A stretch of DNA of 21,951 bases from a virus: positions 1-21,951 of the IMG/VR virus record IMGVR_UViG_3300011115_001022. The stretch is one strand, 5' to 3'. The position numbers were made by a program, and so were the translations under genes. Below the pieces are notes generated by a model. The model made no database searches and was not told the DNA's origin. It saw only the letters and a program-made list of their open reading frames with translations. Positions 20,560-21,951 of this stretch are shown piece by piece. Positions within the stretch are counted from its first letter, which is position 1. Every line of letters begins with the position of its first letter.

Positions 20560-20841
20560 CTACTCCGCAGGAGCCAACAGCAGCTCCTCCGTGCCCGGCC
20601 AGATGTAGATCACCAGCCCCTCCCGGTCCCGGGTGGCGGTGCGCACATAGGTGGCCTGGCACACCGTGGCCCCGGCTTCGGCGGCCTGATCCGCCTTGCA
20701 CGGCATCCAGCTGGGGCAGGTGGCATCGCCGCCAATGGTGACTTGGGGGATCAGCGGCAGCGTCAGCGCCAGGCAATCCGGGGAGTTCAGCCGGAAGCCA
20801 TCCGCCGGGCCGCCCAGTAAGGTGAGATCGATTCGTTTCAT
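20560..20841 (-). CDS. Unknown small protein, 93 aa
   Basis: ATG at 20841 chosen; the extra upstream residues of the open frame (NNQEPRTNN) are the heptamer array. Sequence opens MKRIDLTLLGGPADGFRLN, a GGPxDG turn seen in several small phage proteins of unknown role, followed by mostly beta strands and a final VIYIWPGTEELLLAPAE. No catalytic residues. It lies between the ParB-like gene and the winged-helix-like gene. Function unknown. Confidence 0.6.
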   Translation of the reverse strand: MKRIDLTLLGGPADGFRLNSPDCLALTLPLIPQVTIGGDATCPSWMPCKADQAAEAGATVCQATYVRTATRDREGLVIYIWPGTEELLLAPAE

Positions 20842-20860
20842 GAGGTTGGTCGGTAGAAAG

Positions 20861-20888
20861 TTATTGGTTCTTGGTTCTTGGTTATTGG
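20861..20888 (+). repeat. GTTCTTG heptamer array between two genes
   Basis: Plus-strand GTTCTTG, GTTCTTG, GTTATTG within the 47-nt gap between the ParB-like stop and the next ATG. It is nearly the same array as at 14669-14692. Confidence 0.86.
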
Positions 20889-21836
20889 TCACAGGGCCTT
20901 GCGCAGGCGGTCCCGCACGTCGGCAGGCCAGGTCAGCACGCATTCCACGGCGGCATTCGCGGCAGTGGCCTTGTCAGGCTCCGGCATCGCATCCCACTTC
21001 GGGGCGGCAAAGCGGGTGCTCAGCGCCTTAAACCCGCGCTCCAGCAACAGATAGTGCGGCGCATCCGCCCGGGGCGTGCCCTCCGTCGCCGTCCGGCCGG
21101 CGATCCCCGCCAGCGCCGCCCCCAGGCCGATGTCTCCGCACAGAATCCCCGGCTCCAGATCCGCCTTCAGATCCTTCCGCGTGGCGAAGATCTCATGCAA
21201 CCGGCGGGCCTGATCGAACAGATCCACGCTGAAACCGTAGCGCTCTGCCAGCTCCGGCAAAGTCCATCCGGAATTAATTGCCGATGGAGCCGGTGAATTA
21301 ATTACCGATTCAGTCGGTAATTCTTTTTTGGGCCGTCCCGCCGGCTTGATCAGGGGGATCAGGAGCGGCCACACCAGATAGGCCCGGGTCCCTTTGCTGG
21401 CGTGCCGGCGTTCCACCAGGGTGCGGATGATGATTTCATTGACGGGGCGCTCTGTCACCACGCAGGGCAGCGGGTGGCGGCCGATGCATTCTGTCTCCAG
21501 ATAGGCCGTAAAGCGGTGCCGGCCGTCCACGATTTCCGCCCATTCCGCCCCCGTCTCCAGATCCATCTCGCCCGTGCAGTGCACCAGCAAGGGGGTGATC
21601 ACCCCATCATCATAGATGCTATCGCAGAGCTGTTGGAATTCCTCCTCCGTCTCCCAGCTGGGCACCGCCAGCAGATCAGGGTGCAGCCGCAGGCGGACCG
21701 GCGTCCCATCCGGCAGCGTGCCGATCACTGGCACAGGAGCCGCAGCGGCAGTTTCTTCCACCGGGGCAGGGGCGATTTCTTCAGGCATAGGAGCAGGGGC
21801 GATTTCTTCAGGCATTGATTTTGATTTGGCAGGCAT
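20889..21836 (-). CDS. ParB-like nuclease-domain protein
   Basis: 315 aa. After a repetitive Pro/Glu/Ala N-terminus (residues 8-27, MPEEIAPAP repeated) comes a ParB/Srx-type domain (about 50-140): WETEEEFQQLCDSIYDDGVITPLLVH and WAEIVDGRHRFTAYLE, with the box II residues D104-G-R-H-R matching the GERR/DGRHR nucleotide-binding motif. A linker carries two 8-codon repeats, then a helical region (LPELAERYGFSVDLFDQARRLHEIF) that may bind DNA. ParB-like proteins are found upstream of the transposase in several Mu-like phages; their role there is unsettled. ATG at 21836 follows a TAACCTGCC leader with no Shine-Dalgarno sequence. Confidence 0.82.
   Translation of the reverse strand: MPAKSKSMPEEIAPAPMPEEIAPAPVEETAAAAPVPVIGTLPDGTPVRLRLHPDLLAVPSWETEEEFQQLCDSIYDDGVITPLLVHCTGEMDLETGAEWAEIVDGRHRFTAYLETECIGRHPLPCVVTERPVNEIIIRTLVERRHASKGTRAYLVWPLLIPLIKPAGRPKKELPTESVINSPAPSAINSGWTLPELAERYGFSVDLFDQARRLHEIFATRKDLKADLEPGILCGDIGLGAALAGIAGRTATEGTPRADAPHYLLLERGFKALSTRFAAPKWDAMPEPDKATAANAAVECVLTWPADVRDRLRKAL
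21271..21322. repeat. 24-nt tandem repeat forming palindromes inside the ParB-like gene
   Basis: Plus-strand units GAATTAATTGCCGATGGAGC-CGGT (21271-21294) and GAATTAATTACCGATTCAGT-CGGT (21295-21318) are tandem with four differences. The second forms a 23-nt palindrome with arms AATTACCGA and TCGGTAATT (21300-21322). The repeat encodes the two 8-codon repeats (ESVINSPA / PSAINSG) in the ParB-like linker. Its core matches the 9389-9417 palindrome. Confidence 0.75.
21766..21815. repeat. 27-nt direct repeat in the 5' part of the ParB-like gene
   Basis: GCAGGGGCGATTTCTTCAGG-CAT occurs at 21766-21788 and again at 21793-21815, 27 nt apart, encoding MPEEIAPAP twice. Confidence 0.85.
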
Positions 21837-21842
21837 GGCAGG

Positions 21843-21951
21843 TTAGGAGGCGTTGGTGGATTGAATGGCACCGGCAAGAATGGTGAGGGCGTTGTCATTT
21901 TCCGGCGTCCCCGGGGCCGGGGTCACTACCGTAAAGGGATTGGCCTTGCGG
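21843..21951 (-). CDS. Partial gene, 3' end only (35 codons)
   Basis: The frame runs in from the right edge and ends with TAA at 21843-21845: RKANPFTVVTPAPGTPEND followed by NALTILAGAIQSTNAS. Only seven nt separate the stop from the ParB-like start, so it is probably the upstream gene of the same operon. Too short to identify. Confidence 0.6.
   Translation of the reverse strand, partial: RKANPFTVVTPAPGTPENDNALTILAGAIQSTNAS

Larger units (their letters stand above)
1..21951 (-). mobile_element. Interior of a Mu-like transposable phage or prophage
   Basis: All supported genes are on the minus strand and together form a Mu-type genome: ParB-like protein, MuA-type DDE transposase and MuB-type ATPase at the right; gpF-like and gpG-like head genes, lysis genes, gp27/gp28-like terminase and a DUF935 portal at the left. 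No attL or attR end, host flank, major capsid, protease or tail gene is visible, so the element extends past both edges. From sequence alone it cannot be decided whether this is an integrated prophage or a free phage genome. Confidence 0.9.

Noticed and set aside
14543-20888. CRISPR array
   Set aside because: Repeats are 7 or 9 nt with no unique spacers of 25-40 nt and no cas genes, so these are tandem or interspersed short repeats, not CRISPR.
1-21951. tRNA or rRNA genes
   Set aside because: I saw no cloverleaf-like sequence with the TTCGA/GGTTC box arrangement at tRNA spacing, and no rRNA-like stretch; a dedicated tRNA search was not possible.

Overview
The window is an interior segment of a Mu-like transposable phage or prophage. 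Every gene I can support lies on the minus strand, so the genetic order runs from high to low coordinates. By eye the GC content is roughly 60% or a little higher. The host is not named by any gene. The abundance of heptanucleotide and 9-nt tandem repeats in gene leaders, together with the near absence of Shine-Dalgarno sequences, suggests a Verrucomicrobiota-type host, possibly Opitutae. That is a low-to-moderate-confidence inference. Neither phage end (attL or attR) is visible, and the capsid, protease and tail genes must lie beyond the left edge.

Early, transposition and replication region (about 21951 to 16804): the tail of an unknown gene, a ParB-like nuclease-domain protein, a small unknown protein, a winged-helix-like protein, a tiny two-helix membrane protein, the MuA-type transposase (627 aa) and the MuB-type AAA ATPase (343 aa). 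The transposase motifs look like D-E-E rather than D-D-E.

Early/middle accessory block (16758 to 11902): about twelve small, tightly packed genes, many joined by 4-nt ATGA overlaps. It holds three small cysteine-rich (zinc-ribbon-like) proteins, an HTH_39-like protein, a winged-helix protein, coiled-coil proteins and a minimal family-X DNA-polymerase-like nucleotidyltransferase of 171 aa.

Head, lysis and packaging region (11889 to 173): a Mu gpF-like head morphogenesis protein, a small unknown gene, a KilA-N antirepressor-like protein, a Mu gpG-like virion morphogenesis protein, a one-helix coiled-coil protein (DUF2730-like), and a small winged-helix protein resembling the one found before gp27 in Mu-like phages. 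Next comes a lysis cassette of lipoprotein, three-helix holin candidate, secreted CHAP endolysin and 44-aa membrane protein. Two small proteins and an SGNH hydrolase with a tail-fibre-type C-terminus follow. The segment ends with the packaging trio: gp27-like small terminase, gp28-like large terminase and gp29/DUF935 portal. Placing gpF and gpG upstream of lysis and packaging, with KilA-N between them, departs from the Mu order 27-28-29-F-G.

Between and inside the genes runs a second layer of sequence: at least eight copies of a 9-nt-periodic GCCACAAAG-type element, about ten AACnnnn heptamer arrays sitting mostly just 5' of start codons, a 77-bp three-way-junction-like element, and palindromes sharing an ATTACCG/CGGTAAT core. 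In two lysis genes the 9-nt element, read in reverse, encodes the hydrophobic core of the signal peptide.
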